DNA of 11,752 nt, taken from contig CADCCH010000046.1 of NCBI GenBank assembly GCA_902799875.1, positions 1 through 11,752 on the forward strand, given 5' to 3'. Made by a program: the position numbers and the translations under genes. The notes beneath the pieces were generated by a model. That model had not been told where the DNA came from and did not search any database. It saw nothing but the letters and a program-made list of their open reading frames with translations. This DNA is from an uncultured Bacteroidales bacterium (GTDB taxonomy: Bacteria > Bacteroidota > Bacteroidia > Bacteroidales > Paludibacteraceae). Below, piece after piece: positions 1 to 6,844 of the stretch. Numbering within the stretch: position 1 is the first letter of the stretch; each line of letters begins with the position of its first letter.

Positions 1-52
1 TCATGGGCGTTTGTTTATAATAACGAACGTGCTTGTCAATTAGATTCTTCAT
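1..52 (-). CDS. N-terminal fragment of a leftward gene, product unknown (partial)
   Basis: An ATG at 52-50 on the minus strand opens a frame that stays open to the window edge and reads MKNLIDKHVRYYKQTPM. A good promoter lies about 100 nt upstream, pointing the same way, so a real gene probably starts here. The fragment is too short to identify. A second in-frame ATG at 124-122 would add 24 residues and make the upstream 33-bp repeats coding. I prefer the ATG at 52 because the upstream stretch looks like an AT-rich leader, but this is a judgement. Confidence 0.45.
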   Translation of the reverse strand, partial: MKNLIDKHVRYYKQTPM

Positions 53-57
53 ATTGT

Positions 58-152
58 AATTTGTTTGATTCAATGAACAAAAATATCGTATTTGTGTTTT
101 TTGCAATGAACACAATACTTTCATTTGTGTTTTTAATATTGAACACAATTTC
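58..152. repeat. Three 33-bp repeats, each with an inverted repeat (operator-like)
   Basis: Three imperfect direct repeats share the core TGAACA at 74, 107 and 140, spaced exactly 33 bp apart. The second and third copies each hold TTGTGTT-N10-AACACAA (92-115 and 125-148). The first holds the weaker TTGTT-N10-AACAA (61-80). The constant 10-base gap and 33-bp spacing, about three helical turns, look like three binding sites for a dimeric regulator on one DNA face. They lie just downstream of the expected start site of the leftward promoter, where a bound repressor would block transcription. An RNA structure or coding repeats are alternatives. I do not recognise the motif. Confidence 0.6.
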
Positions 153-157
153 GGCTG

Positions 158-189
158 CAAAGGTACTACATTTTTCTGATATATGCAAA
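158..189 (-). promoter_or_regulatory. Sigma-ABfr-type promoter for the leftward gene at the window edge
   Basis: On the minus strand, TTTG at 189-186 is followed after 20 bases by TACCTTTG at 165-158, matching the Bacteroidetes -33/-7 consensus TTTG and TAnnTTTG. The expected start site is near 151, giving a leader of about 100 nt before the ATG at 52. Confidence 0.7.
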
Positions 190-242
190 TAAATATTAAA
201 AAAATGTTATTTTTTCGTTAAATGTGGCGGGGACAAAGAGAA

Positions 243-660
243 TTACCAAACAGCCTGTATCAGGGCGACAGTCATGAGACCGCAGGCGATGAGTTTGAGG
301 ATCGTGCCAAAGAGGATGCCGACGAAACTACCCCAGCCTGCTTTTAGGGCGTCATTGAGCTGTTTACCGCTGATCAGTTCGCCGATAACGGCTCCGACCA
401 ACGGACCAAAGATAACACCCATTGCGCCGAAGAACAAACCGACGAAAACACCTATTGTACTTCCCCAGACTCCCCATTTCGTACCACCATAGTGTTTGGT
501 TCCCCAAGCCGGTACTACATAATCGAGCACAGAGATGATCACCACCACAACGCCCCAAATGAGGAGGCGCAATCGGTGTTCCCGGCAAACCGGGTACTAT
601 ACAGCCAATCAGACCGATCAGCATCATAAAGAAAGCTAAAATCAAGAGTACTATATCCAT
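243..660 (-). pseudogene. DUF456-type small membrane protein, broken by a frameshift and probable deletion
   Basis: The reading frame starts at the ATG at 660 with a hydrophobic helix, then IVPGLPGTP, the start expected of DUF456 membrane proteins. After Pro29 (codon 576-574) this frame runs into polar, non-family sequence. The correct continuation, RLLIWGVVVVIISVLDY followed by VPAWGTK and KWGVWGSTIG, is found in the +1 frame from about 572 to the TAA at 243. From memory of the family, roughly 20 residues (LS-x-GLLLL-type) normally sit between these parts, so about 60 nt seem to be missing as well as the frame being lost. The downstream part keeps its Gly-rich membrane segments and the GAVIGELI motif. 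The function of the family is unknown to me. A separately translated 109-residue product from the TTG at 572 is possible but less likely. A sequencing or assembly error cannot be excluded. Confidence 0.65.
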
Positions 661-679
661 CTTTCGTCCTTTTTGTGTG

Positions 680-711
680 CAAAAGTACTACAAAAAACTG
701 AGATATGCAAA
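680..711 (-). promoter_or_regulatory. Sigma-ABfr-type promoter of the DUF456-type gene
   Basis: TTTG at 711-708 and TACTTTTG at 687-680 on the minus strand are 20 bases apart and point at the ATG at 660. The promoter is intact although the gene is broken. It sits back to back with the transporter promoter. Confidence 0.7.
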
Positions 712-716
712 TTTTA

Positions 717-748
717 TTTGGATATTTGACAAAAAAGTGGTAATTTTG
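717..748 (+). promoter_or_regulatory. Sigma-ABfr-type promoter of the BASS transporter gene
   Basis: TTTG at 717-720 and TAATTTTG at 741-748 are separated by 20 bases. The start site should lie near 755, leaving only about 10 nt of leader before the ATG at 766. Confidence 0.7.
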
Positions 749-765
749 CAGCCGTTTTTAATAAA

Positions 766-1662
766 ATGAATATGAATGCTATTTTTATTGTACTGCCCAT
801 ACTGACGCTGCTGATGTTCGATTTGGGACTGACGCTCAAACCTGCGGATTTTAAACTCATCGCGCAACGTCCCAAACCCGTTCTTATCGGTCTTTTCGGA
901 CAGATAGTGCTATTACCGCTGATTGCATGGGGGATTATCCAATGTCTTTCTGCTTTCGAGCTTCCGCTTTCCGCCTTATTCATCATCGGAATAATGCTTG
1001 TGGCTTGTAGCCCCGGAGGCAGTTCAAGCAATGTGTTCTCCATGTTGGCGAAAGGCGATGTAGCTCTATCGGTCACGCTGACAGCGTTCAGTAGTCTGAT
1101 CACGCTTTTCACCTTGCCGCTGATCATGGCTTGGGTAGTTGGAAGTATTCAGAATTCAGATTTCAGCGTTCAGAATCCAGATTTCAGTATTCAGTTACCA
1201 ATAGGCAAGTTGCTGATGCAGAACATCGTGCTGATGGTTATTCCGATTGCGGTGGGTTTTATCGTAAATATGTTCCGCGAGAAAGCGGCAGAGAAAATAC
1301 ACAATGTGCTCAAGCGGATTGCGATGCCTGCTTTGGTACTATTAGTAACCGTCTTTTTCTTCCAGCACAAGCAAACCATCGTCAATGAGTTTGCATCGTT
1401 GGGTTTGACGATGACCGTACTGATCTTAGCCTGCACAAGTTGCGGAGCACTTCTGTCTTGGATTGCCCATTTGAGTACCAAAGAGCGTCGCACATTAGTA
1501 ATAGAGATAGGTATGCAGAACGCAGCTCAAGCCATTACGATAGCTTGTAGTCCATTGATTTTCAATAATGAAGTGATAGCAATACCCGCTATTATCTATG
1601 CGCTGATGATGAATCTCATCCTCTTGGCATATGTGGGTATCACGAAGATTTCCGGTAAGTAA
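766..1662 (+). CDS. BASS-family (bile acid:sodium symporter-like) transporter
   Basis: This 298-residue inner-membrane protein has roughly nine hydrophobic segments. The family signature ACSPGGSSSNVFS is at residues 80-92, followed by KGDVALSVTLTA, and a second unwound-helix-like segment ITIACSPLIFNN lies near the C-terminus. BASS proteins are usually sodium-coupled importers of organic anions; the substrate here cannot be read from the sequence. Residues about 128-143 (SIQNSDFSVQNPDFSIQ region) are an extra hydrophilic stretch encoded by seven tandem 7-bp repeats, placed in what should be a loop between membrane segments, and the frame is kept. The start is the ATG at 766; one at 772 is also in frame. 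The gene ends 9 nt before the convergent GH53 gene, with no visible terminator between them. Confidence 0.88.
   Translation: MNMNAIFIVLPILTLLMFDLGLTLKPADFKLIAQRPKPVLIGLFGQIVLLPLIAWGIIQCLSAFELPLSALFIIGIMLVACSPGGSSSNVFSMLAKGDVALSVTLTAFSSLITLFTLPLIMAWVVGSIQNSDFSVQNPDFSIQLPIGKLLMQNIVLMVIPIAVGFIVNMFREKAAEKIHNVLKRIAMPALVLLVTVFFFQHKQTIVNEFASLGLTMTVLILACTSCGALLSWIAHLSTKERRTLVIEIGMQNAAQAITIACSPLIFNNEVIAIPAIIYALMMNLILLAYVGITKISGK
1147..1195 (+). repeat. Seven tandem heptamers (consensus ATTCAGA) inside the transporter gene
   Basis: Seven consecutive 7-bp units fill 1147-1195 exactly. The first two are identical (ATTCAGA) and the others differ by one to three bases, always around a T-T/C-C-A-G core. 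Because 7 is not a multiple of 3, the encoded peptide repeats only every 21 bp (three units), giving IQNSDFS and VQNPDFS. The array adds about 16 residues to a loop. Gain or loss of one unit would shift the frame. Confidence 0.85.
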
Positions 1663-1671
1663 TCAAGCGGT

Positions 1672-2706
1672 TTATTGATGACTTTCTAAGAGGATTTTCA
1701 TTACCTCGGAGGGTTGACCTTCCGGTGTGAATGCGCCCATGTCATAACTACCCCATCCCAACGGAATATACTCCGCCGGTCTCCAACCTCCAAACACTTC
1801 GGGTTCCCAATAGAAGATACCTGCACAGGAGTCGATAGCTTGTGCGCGTTGCACAAAATCCGCCATGACGGTTGCAGAAGTAGTGTCGTTAGCGAACATA
1901 CCGATCTCGGCAATCATCACCGGACAATGCCACTGACTGATGAGCCGGCGAATGTTCGTCTCCGCTAACTCATTCATTTCCTGCCAAGTCTTACCACCAT
2001 TCCAAGCACTCATCATCGGATAGTGGCTCAGACCGATCATATCCCATTTGCCGCCATGAGCTGCCATCTGCGTCCAGAACCAATCGCGTTGCTCGTACGC
2101 ATTATCGACATGTACGATGACCGTAATATCCGGAAAAGCTTCCTTGGCAGCCTCATAGCCCATCGCCGTAAATCCGGCATAATGTTCCCACTCGCCTTCT
2201 TCTTTATTCACCTTTCCCATCGGCCACAACATGCCATTGGGCGTCTCATTGCCTATTTGTACCCATTCGGGTTTGATACCGGCTTCCTTGAGCGTATAGA
2301 GCACATCCAGCGTGTGTTCACGCACCGCCTCTAACATCGTCGGATAGTCGTATTTTTGCCAAGCGGCAGGGATAGTCTGATGACTTGGATCGGCAAAGAA
2401 ATCCGAGTAATGAATATCGATCATGATACGCTGCCCCTGCTCAGCAGCACGTTTGGCAAGCGATAACATATCGGGTTTATTGCTCCAACCCGTTGTATGA
2501 TTGACCCACACGCGCAGACGCACGGCGTTCATACCCATCGCACGCATGGAAGCGATACAATCGTCATGGAAAACGGAGTCGTGCTCCATCTCACTGAGCC
2601 AACTGATGTCAGCTCCTTTTGCCCAAGAGCCGCGCGGAGCGTCCGTGCGGTGATAACAGCTGCACAACAGGCAGCAAGCGAGGAAAAGAAATAGCTTGTT
2701 TTTCAT
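1672..2706 (-). CDS. GH53 arabinogalactan endo-beta-1,4-galactanase, lipoprotein
   Basis: A glycoside hydrolase family 53 enzyme of 344 residues, which cleaves internal beta-1,4-galactosyl bonds in pectic galactan and type I arabinogalactan. A lipoprotein signal ends in LLCSC with Cys17 as the likely lipidated residue, suggesting outer-membrane attachment. Family landmarks are GADISWLSEME at 31-41, NAVRLRVW at 60-67, DIHYSD at 97-102, QIGNET at 150-155 with Glu154 as acid/base, and IAEIG at 265-269 with Glu267 as nucleophile. The length is normal for the catalytic domain alone. There is no SusC/SusD pair in view, so this is not an evident polysaccharide utilisation locus. The ATG at 2706 lies 2 nt after the stop of the HAD gene, so the two are almost certainly co-transcribed. 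Confidence 0.93.
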   Translation of the reverse strand: MKNKLFLFLACCLLCSCYHRTDAPRGSWAKGADISWLSEMEHDSVFHDDCIASMRAMGMNAVRLRVWVNHTTGWSNKPDMLSLAKRAAEQGQRIMIDIHYSDFFADPSHQTIPAAWQKYDYPTMLEAVREHTLDVLYTLKEAGIKPEWVQIGNETPNGMLWPMGKVNKEEGEWEHYAGFTAMGYEAAKEAFPDITVIVHVDNAYEQRDWFWTQMAAHGGKWDMIGLSHYPMMSAWNGGKTWQEMNELAETNIRRLISQWHCPVMIAEIGMFANDTTSATVMADFVQRAQAIDSCAGIFYWEPEVFGGWRPAEYIPLGWGSYDMGAFTPEGQPSEVMKILLESHQ

Positions 2707-2708
2707 AT

Positions 2709-3413
2709 TCAGAGGATATTCATTATATCTGTTAATCGCGGAACGATGAAGGTGGCAGTCTCGGATGTCTCGCCGTCATGCAACCATATCTGGTCAATGC
2801 CTGCGGCTTTTGCACCGGCTATGTCGGAACTGTAACTATCACCGATCATGATCGCTTCGTCAGCCTTCACACCGTTGCGCTCCAAGGCAATGCGGAAGAT
2901 TTCCGGTTGCGGTTTATTGATGCCTATCTCATCGCTGACGAGCGTGTGAGTGAGACAGTCCGACAAACCGGAATGTTCGAACTTATAATACTGCACTTCT
3001 TTGAATCCGTTGCTGACAATCGTCAGCGGATATTTGGAAGCAAGATACCGAACGACCCTGTCGGCATCGGGCATCAGACGGAAATAGGTATTCGTCAGGC
3101 GGAGAAACTCATCCCCTATCCGATGCGCCAACTCATCTTTCCGTTGCCCGCACAGCTCCGGTTCGTCTTGGATCAGCAGCGGACGGTAGAAACGCTCGAA
3201 ATGCAAGTAGCTCTTGGTGATTTCTCCACGCCCATACTTGCCCCATAACTCCAAGTTATACGGCTTGTACGCTGCCAAATAATCGTCAAAAGAGGCGTAT
3301 AAATGATCAAGATGATACGTGGTGTAAATATCACGCAAAGCCAAATGCTCGGCGTTCGTCCAATCACCTATCGTATCATCCCAATCGAGAAATATAGCTT
3401 TATATCGCTTCAT
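2709..3413 (-). CDS. HAD-family phosphatase, YjjG-like pyrimidine 5'-nucleotidase
   Basis: A 234-residue cytoplasmic HAD hydrolase with all four motifs: DWDDT at 10-14 (nucleophile Asp10, acid/base Asp12), SNG at 134-136, Lys167 in INKPQPEIF, and GDSYSSD at 191-197. The alpha-helical cap between motifs I and II and the overall sequence resemble YjjG, which removes phosphate from nucleoside monophosphates including non-canonical pyrimidines and so cleans the nucleotide pool. The exact substrate is inferred from resemblance only, and another small phosphate ester is possible. The gene is the middle of a tight leftward trio, 5 nt after ferritin and 2 nt before the GH53 gene, and should depend on the ferritin promoter. 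Confidence 0.85.
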   Translation of the reverse strand: MKRYKAIFLDWDDTIGDWTNAEHLALRDIYTTYHLDHLYASFDDYLAAYKPYNLELWGKYGRGEITKSYLHFERFYRPLLIQDEPELCGQRKDELAHRIGDEFLRLTNTYFRLMPDADRVVRYLASKYPLTIVSNGFKEVQYYKFEHSGLSDCLTHTLVSDEIGINKPQPEIFRIALERNGVKADEAIMIGDSYSSDIAGAKAAGIDQIWLHDGETSETATFIVPRLTDIMNIL

Positions 3414-3418
3414 CCGTC

Positions 3419-3940
3419 TTATGCTTTAGCTGCAAGAGGCGAAGGCGTAGCATAAACGCGTGCGGCAAGCTCCTGATCAAGCATATAGAGACCATAGCCG
3501 TTGCCGTCCAACATCTTCAGTTTGTTGATAATCTCCACAGCGTTCTCTTCCTCCTCTACCTGCTCGTCGATGAACCACTGGAGGCGGCTCTGTGCAGCGT
3601 AGTCTTTCTCCTCTACTGCAATGTGCATCAGATTATTAATGAGCGAAGTAACGTGTTGCTCATGCTCGTAAGTCTGCTCAAAAGCAGCTAAAGGCGAAGC
3701 CCACTCGGTCTCCACAGCATCGATTGCCTTGAGCAGCACACGTCCACCACGGCTGATGAGGTAGTTATAGAAAATCTGCGCATGATCTTGCTCCTCTTTG
3801 AACTGGATAGCAAACCAGTTCGCCATGCCGGCATAGCCTTTGTCTTGGCAATAAGCAGACATACTCAGATACAGATAAGCCGACCACATTTCGGCATTGA
3901 TTTGGGCGTTAATAGCGTCCTCTAAACGTTTAGAAATCAT
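3419..3940 (-). CDS. ftnA: Non-haem bacterial ferritin
   Basis: A 173-residue ferritin subunit that oxidises Fe(II) and stores it as ferric mineral in a 24-subunit shell in the cytoplasm. The ferroxidase residues line up with E. coli FtnA numbering without gaps: Glu17, Tyr24, Glu50, His53, Glu94, Gln127 and Glu130, with LYLSMSAYC at 23-31 and FKEEQDHA at 47-54. The C-terminal tail (ATPSPLAAKA) is Ala/Pro-rich. The ATG at 3940 follows a leader of about 40 nt from its own promoter at 3986-4017. It is first in a cluster with the HAD and GH53 genes. There is no haem-binding Met to suggest bacterioferritin. Confidence 0.95.
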   Translation of the reverse strand: MISKRLEDAINAQINAEMWSAYLYLSMSAYCQDKGYAGMANWFAIQFKEEQDHAQIFYNYLISRGGRVLLKAIDAVETEWASPLAAFEQTYEHEQHVTSLINNLMHIAVEEKDYAAQSRLQWFIDEQVEEEENAVEIINKLKMLDGNGYGLYMLDQELAARVYATPSPLAAKA

Positions 3941-3985
3941 AGTTTTATATATTTTAGAATGTTAGTCATTTTTCTTTTCTGAGTG

Positions 3986-4017
3986 CAAAGGTACTACTAT
4001 TTTTCGACATATGCAAG
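3986..4017 (-). promoter_or_regulatory. Promoter of the ferritin-HAD-GH53 cluster
   Basis: On the minus strand, CTTG at 4017-4014 (one mismatch to TTTG) and TACCTTTG at 3993-3986 are 20 bases apart. The stretch TTGCATATGTC after the -33 box is shared with the divergent recQ promoter. The start site is expected near 3979. I see no clear iron-responsive operator. Confidence 0.7.
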
Positions 4018-4044
4018 AATTTCAGTAATTTTTTTATGCATTTT

Positions 4045-4087
4045 TTTGCATATGTCATAAAAAAGCAGTAATTTTGCAGCGCAAAAT
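4045..4087 (+). promoter_or_regulatory. Promoter of recQ, with a dyad over the start site
   Basis: TTTG at 4045-4048 and TAATTTTG at 4069-4076 are 20 bases apart. A 17-bp dyad, ATTTTGC-AGC-GCAAAAT at 4071-4087, covers the end of the -7 box and the expected start site near 4083, and eight T follow it. The dyad could be an operator or a chance product of an AT-rich leader. Confidence 0.65.
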
Positions 4088-4101
4088 TTTTTTTGAAGAC
4101 G

Positions 4102-5871
4102 ATGACAGCACGCGAAGCACTGAAGACATATTTCGGTTACGATGATTTCCGTCCGTTGCAGGCGGAGATCATTGAGTCTGTGCTGTCCGGCAAAGACACC
4201 CTCGCTCTGATGCCCACCGGTGGCGGTAAGAGTATCTGTTTTCAGGTGCCCACCCTCGTCAAAGGGCATGAGAATCCGGACAAACGCCTCTGTCTTGTTA
4301 TTACGCCGCTTATCGCACTTATGCGTGACCAAGTGGCGAACCTTCAAGCGCGTGGTATTCATGCCGCGGCTGTCTATACCGGCATGAGTTGGGACAAGCA
4401 GCGTGTGGCGTTGGATAACTGTCTCTACGGACCTTACCATTTTCTCTATTGCTCTCCGGAAAGGCTTGAGAGTGAGGAGTTTAAAAAACGTCTTGCTGAC
4501 TTGCCCATCGGTTTGATTGCTGTTGATGAGGCGCATTGTATCTCTCAATGGGGTTACGATTTCCGGCCTTCCTATCTCCATATAGCCGCGATCCGTGAGC
4601 AACTACCGGGAGTTCCCGTTTTAGCACTAACCGCTACGGCTACGCCGGAGACCATCGATGATATACAAGCCAAGCTGGGCTTTGCGTCCAAGAACGTGCT
4701 CCGCAAGTCATTCCACCGCGAGAACCTCATCTATGTCGTTCGCCGAACGGAGAAGAAAGAGGAACAAGTAGCACATATTCTCTCCCGCGTCCCGGGCTCC
4801 GCTATTGTTTATGTCCGCAACCGTAAACGTGCCCAAGAACTCACCCAGTGGTTAAAGAGGCATAACTCCGACCCTTCCCTGAAAGGAAGGGAGAATATCA
4901 CCTCTGTAGATTATTATCATGCGGGATTGACAACCAAGGACAGGAATGAGCGTCAACAGGCTTGGACGGAAGGCAAGACACGCATCATCGTGGCAACGAA
5001 TGCTTTTGGTATGGGTATTGACAAACCCGATGTCCGCTTGGTCATTCATTATGATCTGCCATCGCATTTAGAGAGTTATTATCAGGAGGCAGGTCGTGCC
5101 GGACGAGATGGACAAACAGCGTATGCCGTGCTTCTGTATAACGAAGCGGAAGATCAAGCGAAACTGAAAAAACGCGCTGTAGATACGTACCCACCGAAAG
5201 AGTTTGTGGAATCGGTCTATCACAAGACCATGGATTTTCTCCAAATAGGAGCCGGAAGCGGTTTAGGGCATCGTTTCATGCTGCATATAGACCAGCTTTG
5301 CCAAGTAATGCATCTGCCGGTCATACAGACTTATTCCGCCCTGCATATTCTCACACACGCCGGATATATTGATTTTGAAGAGGAGCACGAGACGCAGCCG
5401 CGTGTGCAGATCAAAGTGCCTCGTCATCAGTTAGGCGAATATAACCTCTCACGCGAACAAGCCGAGTTATTGGATCTGCTGATGCGTTCCTATACCGGCA
5501 TCTACACCGATCTGCAATACGTCCGCGAGGCGGATGAACCTTCAAACCATCAAACCCTCAAACCTTCAAACCATGAGTTATTAGTCTCTTTGGCACAAAG
5601 AGGAATAATAACGTATATCCCTCGTTCTGTGGGATGTAGCCTTACTATGACGATGGAGCGTCAGACGGATGTTTACCTGTCGCCTGCTATCTTTGAGGAG
5701 CGTCAAGAACGATTCATCTCCAAACTGCGCGCCATGCTCGAATATGCTGACCAGACGCAGTTCTGCCGCGAGCAAGTGCTGCTATCCTATTTTGGAGAAA
5801 AAAACGCAGTGCCTTGCGGGCACTGCGATGTTTGTCGTGAATTGGAGCGAATTATTCAGCAGCCAATGTAA
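4102..5871 (+). CDS. recQ: ATP-dependent DNA helicase RecQ
   Basis: A 589-residue 3'-5' DNA helicase for recombination and replication-fork repair. Seen in order: motif 0 [10 protein letters not shown] at 11-20, Walker A TGGGKS at 39-44, DEAH at 142-145 followed by [18 protein letters not shown] near 180, then helicase motifs [14 protein letters not shown] and [10 protein letters not shown]. The zinc ligands are Cys555, Cys572, Cys575 and Cys578, with the same X16-X2-X2 spacing as E. coli RecQ but at the extreme C-terminus, about 200 residues after the core, and there is no HRDC domain. From memory this layout is common in Bacteroidetes RecQ. I chose the ATG at 4102; an in-frame TTG at 4093 lies only about 10 nt from the start site. 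Residues around 480-491 are encoded by an 8-bp repeat array. The 3' end overlaps convergent tsf by 20 bp. Confidence 0.95.
   Translation: MTAREALKTYFGYDDFRPLQAEIIESVLSGKDTLALMPTGGGKSICFQVPTLVKGHENPDKRLCLVITPLIALMRDQVANLQARGIHAAAVYTGMSWDKQRVALDNCLYGPYHFLYCSPERLESEEFKKRLADLPIGLIAVDEAHCISQWGYDFRPSYLHIAAIREQLPGVPVLALTATATPETIDDIQAKLGFASKNVLRKSFHRENLIYVVRRTEKKEEQVAHILSRVPGSAIVYVRNRKRAQELTQWLKRHNSDPSLKGRENITSVDYYHAGLTTKDRNERQQAWTEGKTRIIVATNAFGMGIDKPDVRLVIHYDLPSHLESYYQEAGRAGRDGQTAYAVLLYNEAEDQAKLKKRAVDTYPPKEFVESVYHKTMDFLQIGAGSGLGHRFMLHIDQLCQVMHLPVIQTYSALHILTHAGYIDFEEEHETQPRVQIKVPRHQLGEYNLSREQAELLDLLMRSYTGIYTDLQYVREADEPSNHQTLKPSNHELLVSLAQRGIITYIPRSVGCSLTMTMERQTDVYLSPAIFEERQERFISKLRAMLEYADQTQFCREQVLLSYFGEKNAVPCGHCDVCRELERIIQQPM
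5537..5576 (+). repeat. Five tandem octamers (consensus AACCNTCA) inside recQ
   Basis: Five consecutive 8-bp units fill 5537-5576. All begin AACC, and units 1 and 4 are identical (AACCTTCA). They encode a polar, Pro/Asn/His-rich stretch ([13 protein letters not shown]) before [10 protein letters not shown], probably a surface loop in the region after the helicase core. The total of 40 bp, taken with its flanks, keeps the recQ frame. Units of the same type occur in the rpsB-tsf spacer. Confidence 0.8.
5798..5827 (-). terminator. Intrinsic terminator of the tsf transcript, inside recQ
   Basis: On the minus strand a perfect 9-bp GC-rich stem (CGCAGTGCC with GGCACTGCG, 5827-5819 and 5813-5805) with a 5-nt loop is followed directly by seven T (5804-5798). 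It begins 25 bp after the tsf stop. The same bases on the plus strand encode the NAVPCGHC part of the RecQ zinc cluster. Confidence 0.88.
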
Positions 5872-6844
5872 TACGACGGAAGTCGCTGATAACCACACCT
5901 TTTGCTTTGAGGACATCTTTTACGAGCTCTTTCGACTCGCTCATGATGTAAGCCTGCTCAACGAGAGTATTCTCTTTGAGGAACTTACCAAGACGACCTT
6001 GAGCGATCATCTCAATCTTCTTAGCTTGGTTAGCGAGGTTAGCCTCTGCCTCTTTAGCAACAGTTGCTTTAATCTCGCGAGCCTGCTGTGCCTGCTCAGC
6101 GGTGATCCAGCCTTTAGCTTGGTTAGACTCGATGTGATCATCGCTGTCTACGTGAGCCGGGTTGATACCTGCTTTGCGGATAGCGTTCTCGATAGCTTTA
6201 TTGATCTCGTCCTGTTTGGTCTTCTCAATAGCTACTTCGAGCTCATGCTTCTTAACCTCCTCAGCTACGTGATCAGCGTCAAGAGCGATCGGGCTCATAG
6301 CTGCTACCTGCATAGAGATGCCGTGAACGGTCTCTTGGTCAGCGCCAGCCTCTGCTGCAACGAGCGAGCTGAGCTTGTTACCAAGGTGGTTGTATGCATC
6401 TACTACCGGAGCCTCCAAGCAAGCATAGTCTGCCAACTCCATCTTCTCACCAGTAACGCCGGAACGCTCGGTGATGATCTCTGCAACGGTGAAATTGCCG
6501 ATCTTAAGAGCAGCCAGATCCTCTTTGCTCTGTACTTTGTTATCCAAAGCAGCATCGAGAATCAGTTTAACCATGCCAACGAAGTCCTCGTTCTTAGCCA
6601 CGAAGTCGGTCTCGCACTTCACGCCAACGATAGCGCCAAAGTTACCTTTTACTTTAGCGAGAACGCAACCCTCCGATGCTTCACGGTCGCTACGTTTAGC
6701 TGCGATAGCCTGTCCACGTTTGCGGAGCAAGTCCTTCGCAACCTCAAAATCGCCGTTTGCCTCTTCGAGAGCCTTTTTTACGTCCATCATACCTGCGCCG
6801 GTAATATCGCGCAGTTTTTTGATATCTGCTAATGTTACAGCCAT
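5852..6844 (-). CDS. tsf: Translation elongation factor Ts (EF-Ts)
   Basis: EF-Ts, 330 residues, releases GDP from EF-Tu so that it can bind GTP again. The N-terminal UBA-like module is residues 1-50 ([22 protein letters not shown] and following [13 protein letters not shown]), and the EF-Tu contact motif TDFV is at 79-82. The dimerisation core follows, with a lysine- and glutamate-rich helical segment near 210-250. The C-terminus [16 protein letters not shown] is typical of the Bacteroidetes protein. The gene follows rpsB, the usual order, but the spacer is 131 nt and structured. The last 20 bp overlap the end of recQ on the other strand. Confidence 0.97.
   Translation of the reverse strand: MAVTLADIKKLRDITGAGMMDVKKALEEANGDFEVAKDLLRKRGQAIAAKRSDREASEGCVLAKVKGNFGAIVGVKCETDFVAKNEDFVGMVKLILDAALDNKVQSKEDLAALKIGNFTVAEIITERSGVTGEKMELADYACLEAPVVDAYNHLGNKLSSLVAAEAGADQETVHGISMQVAAMSPIALDADHVAEEVKKHELEVAIEKTKQDEINKAIENAIRKAGINPAHVDSDDHIESNQAKGWITAEQAQQAREIKATVAKEAEANLANQAKKIEMIAQGRLGKFLKENTLVEQAYIMSESKELVKDVLKAKGVVISDFRRITLAAE

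Noticed and set aside
58..152. CRISPR-like array from three 33-bp repeats
   Set aside because: The repeats abut with no separate unique spacers, differ among themselves and number only three.
3921..3934. 14-bp perfect palindrome TCTAAACGTTTAGA at the start of the ferritin gene
   Set aside because: About one such palindrome is expected by chance in a window of this size, and it lies in ordinary codons.
4093..4101. TTG start for recQ, three codons upstream
   Set aside because: It is only about 10 nt after the predicted start site and the ATG at 4102 fits the family start.
5669..6832. Long plus-strand open frame opposite tsf
   Set aside because: Shadow of the conserved tsf codons; the peptide has no family features and no promoter.
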